From: Chitinophagaceae bacterium
GTDB lineage: Bacteria > Bacteroidota > Bacteroidia > Chitinophagales > Chitinophagaceae
Reading direction: 5' to 3'
NCBI GenBank assembly: GCA_022843585.1
Contig: JALHNJ010000001.1
Coordinates: forward strand, 1,116,001-1,180,000
DNA length: 64,000 nt
Shown: positions 36,903-45,829 of the stretch, piece after piece
How the letters are laid out: the number at the start of each line of letters is the position of its first letter
Numbering within the stretch: the stretch's first letter is position 1
The notes under the pieces: generated by a model
The model's database searches: none
What the model was told of the DNA's origin: nothing
Seen by the model: only the letters and a program-made list of their open reading frames with translations
Made by a program: the position numbers and the translations under genes

Positions 36903-37955
36903 CTAATTACAGCTTGAAGCAACCTGCTTATCAATTATCTTTTTAATTTCAATATGAGCACCGGCTCTTTCTTCTCCCAATAAATTTTTTACAAAAAATA
37001 AATAGGCATAGCCACGGCAATAATCGATCATGGGCCAGGTGCCAAATAAACCAGGGCTGGCTAATGTATTGGCCTGACCGTTAGAGCCCGGTTCAATGGC
37101 CCAGCTACCAAGTGCATACATATATCCTTCAGCAGATTTAGGGGCAAATCTCACCTGTTCTAAACTGTTTTGCATTTTTCGCATTTCTTCTACCGACTCT
37201 TCACTTAAAAATTGAACGCCTTTATATTTTCCTTTGTTCAATAGCATCGATAAAAATTTCATGTAATCATCCGGAGTTGATTGTCCACCACCGGATGGAT
37301 TTTGGGCATTGCCATTCAAATCAGTAAAGGTGGTACGGCGCATCTCCAGCGGATTAAACAATTTTGTTTTGATCAATATATCAAACTTCTTTTTTGTTAG
37401 TACTTCTAATACACGACCGGCAATGTTCAACCCTATATTGCCATACCAAAAATCATTACCCGGATTAGCCCGTATATCACGGGCGGCAAAAGCATTCACT
37501 TCTTCTTCCAGTGTATTAAATTTTTTACGTTGCAATAATTTTTTTAATCCGCCACCTTCATCACTAATGCCTGTCATATGGCTCAGGCATTGGCGAATGG
37601 TGATATAACCTTTAAAATATTTATCCAATTCCGGCAGATACGTAACTGCTTTATCATCCAGCGAAATTTTTCCTTCGTCCACTAATTTCATTACTAATGC
37701 AGCAGTTAGCCATTTACTGCAACTGGCAATGGGTGCCTGTGTTTTGGAATTAAACTCACCCATTTCCTTTTTATATACCAGCGAATCATTTTTCCAGATC
37801 ATAGCCACCACGTTTGTTCCCAACAATTTTTGTTTGGCTACCAATTCAGCGTCTAATTCTCCCCAATTGTATTGAGCTTTCGCCGACTGCAATTGTAGCA
37901 GAAAACCAGCTACCAACAAGACTTTCAGGCAGATAGAACTAACTTTATATGACAT
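36903..37955 (-). CDS. Serine hydrolase, beta-lactamase/penicillin-binding protein family
   Basis: A 350-residue exported protein of the class C beta-lactamase-like family. The ATG at 37955 gives the signal peptide SYKVSSICLKVLLVAGFLL; ten more codons exist upstream. The SxxK motif is S78-C-S-K81 and the YxN motif Y171-G-N173. The family includes esterases, D-amino-acid peptidases and beta-lactamases, so antibiotic resistance should not be inferred. Converges with the DUF3857 pair with only 6 nt between stops. Confidence 0.88.
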   Translation of the reverse strand: MSYKVSSICLKVLLVAGFLLQLQSAKAQYNWGELDAELVAKQKLLGTNVVAMIWKNDSLVYKKEMGEFNSKTQAPIASCSKWLTAALVMKLVDEGKISLDDKAVTYLPELDKYFKGYITIRQCLSHMTGISDEGGGLKKLLQRKKFNTLEEEVNAFAARDIRANPGNDFWYGNIGLNIAGRVLEVLTKKKFDILIKTKLFNPLEMRRTTFTDLNGNAQNPSGGGQSTPDDYMKFLSMLLNKGKYKGVQFLSEESVEEMRKMQNSLEQVRFAPKSAEGYMYALGSWAIEPGSNGQANTLASPGLFGTWPMIDYCRGYAYLFFVKNLLGEERAGAHIEIKKIIDKQVASSCN

Positions 37956-38010
37956 TGTTACGCAAATTTTTATTTGGATTGACATTTGACAACTGAGTTT
38001 AAAGTTATTT

Positions 38011-38090
38011 GATTTTTTGTAGCCAGCAGTAGTATTTCATGGCATCTTCGTTGCGTCGCACACTTGTACGTTTGTAACTCGGATGAGCAA
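38011..38090 (+). repeat. Dispersed intergenic repeat, copy B
   Basis: Blocks in order: GATTTTTTGTAGCCAGC (38011-38027), TCTTCGTTGCGTCGCAC from 38045, CTTGTACGTTTGTAAC, and TCGGATGAGC ending at 38088. The first two blocks match copy A at 785-862 with a gap differing by one base. Confidence 0.85.
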
Positions 38091-38116
38091 ATACATTTCA
38101 AATGATGAGTAGCGAA

Positions 38117-38136
38117 CCTGCCTGACGTCAGGCAGG
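38117..38136. repeat. 20-bp perfect palindrome
   Basis: The sequence reads CCTGCCTGAC and its exact reverse complement, centred between 38126 and 38127. It lies between two inverted copies of the dispersed repeat. It could be a separate short repeat, a target or remnant of mobile DNA, or a protein-binding site. Confidence 0.6.
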
Positions 38137-38162
38137 CAGAACCCTGAAGAGTGATTAATTTA

Positions 38163-38246
38163 TTCTCATCCACTGGAAGAAAATAAATTAACAGGCCTTC
38201 GGCCGCAAGGAACGATCATCAGGGAACTAAAGCTGGCAACAAAATA
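38163..38246 (-). repeat. Dispersed intergenic repeat, diverged inverted copy B2
   Basis: Read on the minus strand it shows TTTTGTTGCCAGC, then AGTTCCCTGATGATCG, TTCCTTGCGGCCG, and finally GGATGAGAATA. The order matches copies A and C, but the CACACTTGTAC part is replaced by other sequence. Confidence 0.6.
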
Positions 38247-38322
38247 TCATTACTATTTATCAATATTTTTTTGATAAGCGACCTAACTACAATCTACTAA
38301 CAACAAACTATAAACTTATACT

Positions 38323-40947
38323 ATGAATTTAGGAAACTTTACCATAAAAGCCGCCGAAGCGTTTCAACAAGCGCAGCAATTAGCATTTAATTCGCAAAGT
38401 CCGAATATTGAGACCGAGCATATATTAAAAGCATTGCTGGAGCAGCAAGATTCGCCGGTGGACTATTTATTGAAAAAAAATAATGTAACCGTAAACCTGG
38501 TGGATTCTAAACTGGATGAGTTACTAAGCAAATTGCCAAAATCTTCCGGCGAAGGCGGACAACAAATAAGTCGTGATGCAAACAGTGTGGTGCTAAGAAG
38601 TGGCGCCGCATTAAAACAATTCAATGATGAATTTGTAACACCAGAGCATTTGCTATTGGCGATTGTACAAGGGAAAGATGCTGCTGCAAAATTATTAAAG
38701 GATGCAGGTCTTACAGAAAAAGGATTGATAACCGCCATCAAAGAATTACGAAAGGGAGAAACGGTTACTTCGCAAACACAATCGCAGGAATTTAATGCAC
38801 TGAATAAGTATGCAAAGAATTTAAATGAACTGGCACGACAAGGAAAATTGGATCCCGTAATTGGGCGGGATGAAGAAATAAGAAGAACCTTACATATTCT
38901 TTCCCGCAGAACAAAGAACAACCCGATACTGGTGGGTGAACCCGGTGTTGGTAAAACTGCAATTGCCGAAGGCATTGCACACCGTATTGTAAATGGCGAT
39001 GTACCGGAGAATTTAAAATCAAAAATTATTTATGCATTGGATATGGGCTTGCTGATAGCCGGTGCAAAATATAAAGGAGAGTTTGAAGAACGATTAAAAG
39101 GTGTAGTAAAAGAAGTTGCTGGGAGTGATGGAGAAATTATTTTATTCATTGATGAGATACATACCCTGGTTGGTGCAGGTGGCGGCGAAGGTGCCATGGA
39201 TGCTGCCAATATTCTGAAACCTGCACTGGCCAAAGGTGATCTGAGAGCTGTTGGTGCAACTACATTAAATGAGTACCAGAAATTTTTTGAGAAAGACAAA
39301 GCATTAGAACGTCGTTTTCAAAAAGTATTAATTGATGAACCGAATATTGAAGATGCTATTTCTATTTTGCGTGGATTGAAGGACCGCTATGAAACGCATC
39401 ACCATGTACGCATAAAAGATGAAGCTATTATTGCAGCTGTGGAATTAAGCAGCCGATATATTACTGATCGTTTTCTTCCCGACAAAGCTATTGACCTGAT
39501 CGATGAAAGTGCAGCCAAGCTTCGTTTGGAAATGAACTCCATGCCGGAAGAACTGGATACGTTGGAAAGACAGATCCGTCAATTAGAAATTGAACGGGAA
39601 GCTATTAAAAGAGAAAATGATGAAGCAAAGCTGCATGCATTGAATACAGAAATTGCTAATCTTTCCGTAGAAAGAGATACCTACAAAGCAAAATGGAAAG
39701 AAGAGAAAGAAGTTGTTGAAAAAGTACAAGCGGCTAAAGAGCAAGTAGAACAATTAAAGCAAGATGCAGAAAGAGCTGAACGGGAAGGTGACTATGGAAA
39801 AGTAGCAGAGATACGTTACGGCAAAGTGCAGGAACAAGAAAAGTTGATCGTTACATTGACCGAGCAGTTGGCAACGAACAGCGAGAAGCGTTTACTAAAA
39901 GAAGAAGTAGATGCAGAAGATATTGCAGAAAGTGTAGCTAAGTCAACAGGTATACCTGTAACGAAGATGCTGCAAAGTGATAAAGAAAAATTATTGCACC
40001 TCGAAGATCATTTGCATGAAAGGGTAGTAGGACAGGAAGAAGCGATCACTGCTGTAGCCGATGCTATCAGAAGAAGCCGTGCAGGGTTGCAAGACCCCAA
40101 GAAGCCGATCGGTTCATTTATTTTCTTAGGTACTACCGGTGTTGGTAAAACAGAATTGGCAAAAGCACTTGCCGCCTATTTATTCGATGATGAAAGTATG
40201 ATGACGAGAATTGACATGAGTGAGTACCAGGAAAAGCATACCGTATCAAGATTAGTGGGTGCGCCTCCGGGCTATGTGGGTTACGATGAAGGCGGACAAT
40301 TGACAGAATCTGTTAGAAGAAAACCCTACAGTGTAGTATTGCTCGATGAAATTGAAAAAGCTCATCCGGATGTATGGAATGTATTGTTGCAGGTATTGGA
40401 TGATGGCCGCTTAACGGATAACAAAGGCCGGGTGGTGAATTTTAAGAATACCATCATCATCATGACGAGCAATATTGGTAGTCACCTGATACAGGATGCA
40501 TTTGAAGATGTGAAAGAAGATAATGTAGAAGAGGTTACCGATAAAGCAAAGGTGGAAGTGATGAATCTTTTGCGGCAGACCATACGACCCGAGTTTCTCA
40601 ATAGGGTGGATGAGATCATTATGTTCCGTCCGCTGATGATGAAAGAGATAAGAGGCATTGTAAAAATTCAGTTGGATAAATTAGTGGGGTTGGTAAAAGA
40701 CAGTGGTATTGATTTACAATTCAGCGATTATGCCTTAGAGTTTCTGTCGGAGCAAGGCTTTGACCCGCAACTGGGTGCCAGACCACTGAAGCGATTGATA
40801 CAAAAGGAAATTGTAAACCAGTTGAGCAAACGGATACTGGCCGGTGATGTAGATAAGAGCCAGCCGGTGTTGGTGGATGTGTTTGATAATACGGTGGTGT
40901 TTAGGAATGAGGCGGCGGAATTGGAGAAGAGTGGAAAGAAGAAGTAG
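38323..40947 (+). CDS. clpB: ATP-dependent chaperone ClpB
   Basis: An 874-residue Hsp100 disaggregase acting in the cytoplasm with DnaK/DnaJ. In order: Clp N-terminal repeats (1-150), AAA1 with Walker A GEPGVGKT near residue 206 and FIDEIHTLVGAGG, the coiled-coil middle domain from about 400 to 525 (TLERQIRQLEIEREAIKREN), and AAA2 with Walker A GTTGVGKT near 603 and LLDEIEKAHPDVWNVLLQV. The pore motif KYKGEFEERLK is present. Length is normal, and the middle domain separates it from ClpA and ClpC. Heat induction is likely but no operator is recognised upstream. Confidence 0.97.
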   Translation: MNLGNFTIKAAEAFQQAQQLAFNSQSPNIETEHILKALLEQQDSPVDYLLKKNNVTVNLVDSKLDELLSKLPKSSGEGGQQISRDANSVVLRSGAALKQFNDEFVTPEHLLLAIVQGKDAAAKLLKDAGLTEKGLITAIKELRKGETVTSQTQSQEFNALNKYAKNLNELARQGKLDPVIGRDEEIRRTLHILSRRTKNNPILVGEPGVGKTAIAEGIAHRIVNGDVPENLKSKIIYALDMGLLIAGAKYKGEFEERLKGVVKEVAGSDGEIILFIDEIHTLVGAGGGEGAMDAANILKPALAKGDLRAVGATTLNEYQKFFEKDKALERRFQKVLIDEPNIEDAISILRGLKDRYETHHHVRIKDEAIIAAVELSSRYITDRFLPDKAIDLIDESAAKLRLEMNSMPEELDTLERQIRQLEIEREAIKRENDEAKLHALNTEIANLSVERDTYKAKWKEEKEVVEKVQAAKEQVEQLKQDAERAEREGDYGKVAEIRYGKVQEQEKLIVTLTEQLATNSEKRLLKEEVDAEDIAESVAKSTGIPVTKMLQSDKEKLLHLEDHLHERVVGQEEAITAVADAIRRSRAGLQDPKKPIGSFIFLGTTGVGKTELAKALAAYLFDDESMMTRIDMSEYQEKHTVSRLVGAPPGYVGYDEGGQLTESVRRKPYSVVLLDEIEKAHPDVWNVLLQVLDDGRLTDNKGRVVNFKNTIIIMTSNIGSHLIQDAFEDVKEDNVEEVTDKAKVEVMNLLRQTIRPEFLNRVDEIIMFRPLMMKEIRGIVKIQLDKLVGLVKDSGIDLQFSDYALEFLSEQGFDPQLGARPLKRLIQKEIVNQLSKRILAGDVDKSQPVLVDVFDNTVVFRNEAAELEKSGKKK

Positions 40948-40950
40948 AAG

Positions 40951-40977
40951 AAAGCCCTGACGAAAGTTGGGGCTTTT
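40951..40977 (+). terminator. Intrinsic terminator of clpB
   Basis: An 11-bp stem with two wobble pairs (40951-40961 with 40966-40976) around GAAA and followed by TTTT. It lies four bases after the clpB stop codon and overlaps the end of the convergent DUF5677 gene. Confidence 0.75.
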
Positions 40978-41860
40978 ACTTTTCATTTGAATAAAATACT
41001 TCGTCTATTTTCAGTTTATAATCAATTAGCCATTTAGTAAATATTGGTATTTCATTTTTCAATCTTGATTTTATATAACTCATTAGTGCTTTTCTAAGTA
41101 TAAATATTGTTTCGAGTGCATTTTGGTCAGAGTTTAAAGGGTTTCGCTTAGAAATAATTTTAGCCCCGCCTCCTTCAAAAACAAGATTTTTATTAACAAT
41201 ATCCCAGCCGTGTGTATGGCCAGACCAAATATTATAACTTATAGCATATCTGGAGTGTAATTGTAAGCTTTCAACAAGTTGCTTAAATGATTTAGGGCCG
41301 TCAAGTAAGCTATACCAATAACGTTTTCGATCCAATTTTACCTCATTGTAGTATTTGTCAAGTTCGATATACAAATCTCCCTTGAGCAACTCTTGAACAC
41401 TAATTAGTTTAGTTTCAAGCTCGGCGTCATCAAAAATTGAGTTGATAAAATCCTCCGATATATATTTATCTTTCAGTAAATTTTCAATGAATATTTTGTT
41501 TTCAGGAGCTCCCTTTTTGCCTTTTAGTAAATCAATCTCTCTTTTTTTATAATAATAAAACAAAAATTTCTTAGCTCTATTTTCAAAATCTGTTTCAAGT
41601 AAATATTCCAGACCAACACTAATTTCAAGTATGGATCTTATTAAGGGTAATGTCGTGTCGCTAGAACTGTTTTTTATCAGGATTGCGATTGCGTCTGCAT
41701 AGTCCGAGATTTGTCTAATCTGAAGTATTGCTGCTAGTTCAAAAGAACCATCAGGATAAGTTTCTGTAGATTTTATGATTACCCATTCAGATTTTGAAAC
41801 AATTTCGTCAATTAGTGAACAGAAATTGTTTATTTGAATAGCCGTAAACGATTGTTTCAT
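40976..41860 (-). CDS. DUF5677-like protein
   Basis: A 294-residue soluble, mostly helical protein. Features typical of DUF5677 are the segment LPLIRSILEISVGLEYLLET with a conserved arginine and glutamate and SYNIWSGHTHGWDI with paired histidines near the C-terminus. Function is unknown; related genes occur in variable regions. Base composition looks more AT-rich than that of clpB, and the gene is followed upstream by 500 nt of apparently non-coding DNA with a repeat fragment, so acquisition by transfer is possible. Confidence 0.65.
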   Translation of the reverse strand: MKQSFTAIQINNFCSLIDEIVSKSEWVIIKSTETYPDGSFELAAILQIRQISDYADAIAILIKNSSSDTTLPLIRSILEISVGLEYLLETDFENRAKKFLFYYYKKREIDLLKGKKGAPENKIFIENLLKDKYISEDFINSIFDDAELETKLISVQELLKGDLYIELDKYYNEVKLDRKRYWYSLLDGPKSFKQLVESLQLHSRYAISYNIWSGHTHGWDIVNKNLVFEGGGAKIISKRNPLNSDQNALETIFILRKALMSYIKSRLKNEIPIFTKWLIDYKLKIDEVFYSNEK

Positions 41861-42373
41861 TTATTATTTTCTTTTGCAAATATACTATGTAGTTCTTCTT
41901 TTCCTGAACTATAGACGATAGTAAGGCAATCCTATCCTGTTACTTTAGAGTATTAAATTAAAATGGAAAACTAAGATATTGTACTACGCCGTTGTTGGTG
42001 TTCAAGTATCGGATGTTTTATTCTTTAAAAACTCCGCACCAACAATTTGCACTAACGAGCTTCTTAAAACAATAGGAAAGCTTGCAAAATGCTCATCCGT
42101 GTTCCTACAGTACAAGGGTGATTATTCATTCCTTTCCCCAAAAGAAATGAATAACAGAACAAGTTCGCAACAGACGATGCTAGTAGTAATGCAGTTGGCT
42201 AAAAAATTACTTTCCACCATGTATTCAATAGTGAACATTCTCTGGTAATATCTCGCCCCGCAGCAACTTGGAATAATTAAATTGTATATACCGGACTTGC
42301 CGTTGTCAAATACCTTCAACCGGGTATTTTTAAAAATCTGCCAGTCCCTATTTTTGCCGCAAATAGAAATACC
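41861..42373. other. 513-nt non-coding or decayed region
   Basis: No convincing gene. It holds a 9-bp inverted repeat TTGTTGGTG (41992-42000) with CACCAACAA (42037-42045), a fragment of the dispersed repeat on the minus strand (about 42087-42120), and a hairpin AAATACC (42308-42314) with GGTATTT (42323-42329) followed by TTT that resembles a weak terminator. A frame beginning with TTG at 41979 runs 89 codons but has no coding look. The promoter of the gene at 42374 should be in the last 60 nt. Confidence 0.5.
42087..42120 (-). repeat. Dispersed intergenic repeat, truncated copy F
   Basis: On the minus strand it reads CACCCTTGTACTGTAGGAAC followed by ACGGATGAGC, close to the right half of copy C (CACACTTGTACTGTAG, ACGGATGAG). 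The TTGCGTCG part is missing. Confidence 0.6.
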
Positions 42374-43174
42374 ATGAAACAAGTTTTGCTGTTAGCCACA
42401 TTTTTTTGCTTCACCTTTATGGCCAAGGCTGCCAACGATAAAGAGTTGGGTAAGAGCTATCTTTTTTGGGTATGGAACAGGACTGCTCCCGATTTTTTGA
42501 TAAGCCAAAATGCCACCGAAAAAGCCCTTGTCGAAAAGAAATTCAATATTGCTATTAATAATGTACTCAAGAGCGGTATCAATTTAGGTACGGCCGTGGT
42601 TACTAATGTGTACTCTATTGATATGATTGGTACCACTAAAAGAATATTACTGGTAGTGTATAAAGCCGGCGAAAATCAATGGGATGATGTGGTGCTTTAC
42701 CTGGAGAAAGACAAAATCGTAGATATTGGAAATGTAGAAAACAGCTTTACTATGAATAGCAAAACTGTAGGGCAGAACTATACCTTCAAAGAAAACCTGC
42801 CAATAGTTTTTGATAAGAAAGCCATTACATCCCTTGCTGTAATGAAAGAGGTGAAAACGTTGATCCGGTTGGCTAATGCTGATCGTATTGATAGCTTCTG
42901 CAGAAGAGTTTTATATACCGGTGGAGATGTGGCAAATCGGAAGAACAGAATGGAAGCCTGTAATCCTGCTGTGCCAAAAGATAAAATCTATTGCAAAGCA
43001 ACGTTGGAAGACTTGTCAGGTTATTTTAGTAATCCTGAAGACTTCACCGTTCAGTATCTTAAATCGAAAGAAAAAGGAGTGGATATAAAAATTGTTTGTA
43101 ACCAATCTAAAAATGTAAAGGAGTTGGTGTTTAGTATTGTGAACGGTAATTTGCTATTAAGCAATATTTATTAA
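42374..43174 (+). CDS. Uncharacterised exported protein
   Basis: A 266-residue protein with signal peptide MKQVLLLATFFCFTFMAKAA and no family I recognise. Mature part: an N-terminal helical segment, a beta-rich middle (KRILLVVYKAGENQWDDVVL), and a cysteine-containing region CRRVLYTGGDVANRKNRMEAC which may form a disulfide. Probably periplasmic. It stands alone between two non-coding stretches. Confidence 0.65.
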   Translation: MKQVLLLATFFCFTFMAKAANDKELGKSYLFWVWNRTAPDFLISQNATEKALVEKKFNIAINNVLKSGINLGTAVVTNVYSIDMIGTTKRILLVVYKAGENQWDDVVLYLEKDKIVDIGNVENSFTMNSKTVGQNYTFKENLPIVFDKKAITSLAVMKEVKTLIRLANADRIDSFCRRVLYTGGDVANRKNRMEACNPAVPKDKIYCKATLEDLSGYFSNPEDFTVQYLKSKEKGVDIKIVCNQSKNVKELVFSIVNGNLLLSNIY

Positions 43175-43372
43175 TTGCCGCATAGTTTTTAATTCCCAAT
43201 CGTAAACATCCTAGGTAGATTTTTCAACTAAGCGTATTAAGTTGATGCCTGCAAAATATAAATGCTGGGCTAACGTTTCTTATCCGATAAAAAGAGAAAT
43301 AGAATTTAATTCAGCCCCAACTAAACTTTTCCCTCTACCACCCGTCCAACCGAAAATTCGAAACCGACAAGT

Positions 43373-44449
43373 ATGAAAAACCTGCAACAATTTCTCCTCT
43401 TAACATTGCCTTTTTTCGCAGCCTGTACAAAAGATAATGGTGGCGGCAGCACACCTCCGCCTCCCGAAACCATGTACTATCCGCCCACAACGGGCACCAC
43501 CTGGGAAACTACCACCATCGCCAGCCTTGGCTGGAAACAAAGCGGGGTACAGCCTTTAAAAGATTACCTGCTGCAAAAGAACTCCAAGTCATTTATGATA
43601 ATGGTAAATGGCCGTATAGTGATGGAAGAATATTTTGATGGTCATACTTCCACTACCACCTGGCCCTGGAACAGTGCCGGCAAAACATTGGCCACGGCCA
43701 CTACTGGCATTGCGCAGCAGGAAGGATTGGTGAATATCAATTCAAGTGTATCAACCTATTTAGGTGCAGGATGGACCAGTGCCCCATCCAATAAAGAAAA
43801 CCTCATCACCTCCCGGCATTTATTGACCATGAGTTCCGGGCTCAATGATGCAAGCAATTTAGTGACCACTGCCAACCTTACTTACCTGGCTGATGCAGGT
43901 ACCCGTTGGAGTTACCACAATGTGTTTCAAAAGTTGATGGATGTGGTGGCAGCAGCCAGCGGACAGACTTTTGAAACGTACTTCAATGCCAAGCTAAAAA
44001 ATAAGTTGGGAATGGATGGCTTTTGGAACAATGGCATCATCTTTAAAATATACCACAGCAATACCCGTAGCATGGCCCGTTTTGGTATACTGGCCCTCAA
44101 CAAAGGAAAATGGGAAAATGAACAGGTCCTAAATGAAACATTTTTCAACGAAAGCATCAATACATCACAAAGTATAAATCCATCCTACGGTTATCTCTGG
44201 TGGTTAAATGGTAAAGGCAGTTATATGTTGCCCGGTAGTCAAACAGTTTTTCCCGGCAACCTTGTGCCGAATGCACCTGTTGATATGTATGCGGCAATGG
44301 GTGCCGAAGATCAACGCATCTATGTAGTACCAAGTAAAAAAATGGTAGTGATAAGAATGGGCAATGCCTCTGATCCTGCCAATCCGAATTTTGCATTATC
44401 AGGATTTGATAATGAGCTATGGCAAAAAATAAATGCGGTGATTAATTAA
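43373..44449 (+). CDS. Lipoprotein serine hydrolase, class C beta-lactamase-like
   Basis: A 358-residue lipoprotein: the lipobox ends at C18 (LPFFAACTK), followed by a glycine/proline-rich linker. The SxxK motif is S101-A-G-K104 (WPWNSAGKTLATA) and the YxN motif Y181-H-N183. DIEMMGAED-type segments near the C-terminus occupy the place of the KTG motif, which I do not see. Likely a periplasm-facing esterase or peptidase. It shares the family of the protein at 36903 but not its close sequence. Converges on the lytic transglycosylase with 11 nt between stops. Confidence 0.88.
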   Translation: MKNLQQFLLLTLPFFAACTKDNGGGSTPPPPETMYYPPTTGTTWETTTIASLGWKQSGVQPLKDYLLQKNSKSFMIMVNGRIVMEEYFDGHTSTTTWPWNSAGKTLATATTGIAQQEGLVNINSSVSTYLGAGWTSAPSNKENLITSRHLLTMSSGLNDASNLVTTANLTYLADAGTRWSYHNVFQKLMDVVAAASGQTFETYFNAKLKNKLGMDGFWNNGIIFKIYHSNTRSMARFGILALNKGKWENEQVLNETFFNESINTSQSINPSYGYLWWLNGKGSYMLPGSQTVFPGNLVPNAPVDMYAAMGAEDQRIYVVPSKKMVVIRMGNASDPANPNFALSGFDNELWQKINAVIN

Positions 44450-44460
44450 CTGAAAATATA

Positions 44461-45342
44461 TCAGCGATTAACAATTACTGTCTCTGTTGTTGCAGTATCT
44501 GCTAACATTTCTTTTTGCTTCTCCACAAAACTTGTTACCGCTTTTATATGTGCCTGCGTTTCTGTTTTTGTTAAAGTGGTAAGACTTCCTTTTCCCTCAA
44601 AATAATAATGCATGGCAATAAATTTCTTTACATGCTTCCTGGTTTCTTCCGGTAAGAAATTTTGCAACACCCAAAAATTACGGCTGCCCGATTTTTTTAT
44701 AGCAGATAATACACGGCCCGGTCCGCTATTGTATGCAGCAAGCGTCAACAACCAATCATCAAACATATTGTGTAAGTAAATAAGACACTTAGCAGCAGCC
44801 ACTGTGCTTTTATAACTGTGTTTTCGTTCGTCCACTTTTCCTTTCACTATTAATCCAAACTGTCGGGCAGGAACGGGCATTATTTGCCATAAGCCTGCAG
44901 CACCGGCCGGGGAGCTGATAGTGTTATTCAATTTGGATTCAATAACTGCGAGGTATTTTAATTCTATTGGAAGATCAAATTTAGTAAATACCGAATCGAT
45001 AATATCAAAGTAAGGGTCACTCTTCGCTTTTATTTTCTCGAGGAAAAAACTTTCTTGTTGCAAATAGTGTTGCACAAAATCACGGGCATGTTTGTTTAAT
45101 TCGATCTTTGGTGCCAATGATAATTGTGAATCAGTAAGTGCTGGCAGGCATGTACACAAGCCAGTGGAATCAAATGAATGACCCGGTATAGTTGTTTCTT
45201 GCTGCAACGTAGTATCGCAGTTGGTAAAAGTAGTATCGAATCGATCTGATACCGTTTTGCCACCAGACGTAGCAGCCATACATAAAAAGCTAAAAGCAAT
45301 AAGAAGTGCTTTGCTGAGTTTTCTTTTTAACATTGTTTTCAT
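44461..45342 (-). CDS. Lytic transglycosylase (SLT domain)
   Basis: A 293-residue exported enzyme. The signal region MKTMLKRKLSKALLIAFSFL precedes a cysteine-bearing linker and an SLT domain with catalytic E135 in LAVIESKLNN, AAGLWQIMP and TLAAYNSGPGRV. It cleaves the MurNAc-GlcNAc bond of peptidoglycan to give 1,6-anhydro-MurNAc, the precursor of the AnmK substrate. No LysM domain follows, unlike MltD. Probably periplasmic or outer-membrane attached. Confidence 0.93.
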   Translation of the reverse strand: MKTMLKRKLSKALLIAFSFLCMAATSGGKTVSDRFDTTFTNCDTTLQQETTIPGHSFDSTGLCTCLPALTDSQLSLAPKIELNKHARDFVQHYLQQESFFLEKIKAKSDPYFDIIDSVFTKFDLPIELKYLAVIESKLNNTISSPAGAAGLWQIMPVPARQFGLIVKGKVDERKHSYKSTVAAAKCLIYLHNMFDDWLLTLAAYNSGPGRVLSAIKKSGSRNFWVLQNFLPEETRKHVKKFIAMHYYFEGKGSLTTLTKTETQAHIKAVTSFVEKQKEMLADTATTETVIVNR

Positions 45343-45829
45343 TTTAAGTGAAACAATGCCGACCCTGAGGGCTTGGATTTATTAGCAGATCATTGCATAG
45401 GACTATTGGAAAAGTACAGCGAATGTTCCGGGGACGACAGGTACTGGTTTTTCAAAACTATACGGAATGCTGTAAGAATTATTTGTAATCGACAGCGCAA
45501 AAGTAGTTTGCTATAACCCGGGATTATAGTGTTTTTGATGGTAGTTATCCACTGACAGGTTAACTACATGAGTATCATTGATGGTAATTTACGATACTGA
45601 AAAAACGTCACTGTAGATGTACGATGGCTTGTATTTCTACATCAACCGTTTATGTGTTAGCAGAAAATAAGGTGTATAACTAACGGATTATAACCATAGT
45701 AGGCCCATTGATTTCTTCTTGTATAAATAACGTATCTTCACCATACTTGTATGGTATCAAAGCAGCTTTCCACTTCAATGCTTTGTCATTCAATTTTAGC
45801 AACATAATTAATCACTTAAATAATACAGC
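45343..45829. other. 487-nt intergenic region with long leader
   Basis: Divergent region between the lytic transglycosylase and the cold-shock-domain gene. No coding frame is convincing. A perfect 7-bp hairpin with 2-nt loop, ACCATAC-TT-GTATGGT, lies at 45740-45755. The distance to the cold-shock gene leaves room for a long structured leader of the kind known for cold-shock mRNAs, which is inference only. Confidence 0.5.
45740..45755. promoter_or_regulatory. 16-nt palindrome upstream of the cold-shock-domain gene
   Basis: ACCATAC and GTATGGT are exact inverted repeats separated by TT, 75 nt before the start codon at 45830. Operator or hairpin; no binding protein can be named. Confidence 0.35.

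Larger units (their letters stand above)
37956..38322. other. 367-nt repeat-rich region upstream of clpB
   Basis: The region between the serine hydrolase start and clpB. It holds two oppositely oriented copies of the dispersed repeat (38011-38090 and 38163-38246), a 20-bp perfect palindrome between them (38117-38136), and a GGCC-TTC-GGCC hairpin near 38194-38204. The last ~75 nt before clpB are plain AT-rich sequence where its promoter should lie; no clear TAnnTTTG box is seen. Open frames across the repeats look spurious. Confidence 0.7.

Noticed and set aside
41979-42248. An 89-codon frame between the DUF5677 gene and the gene at 42374
   Set aside because: It starts with TTG, crosses a repeat fragment and has no signal peptide or recognisable domain.
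36903-44449. The two serine hydrolases (36903 and 43373) as beta-lactamase resistance genes
   Set aside because: SxxK and YxN motifs are shared with esterases and peptidases, no resistance context is present, and no clear KTG motif is seen in the second protein.
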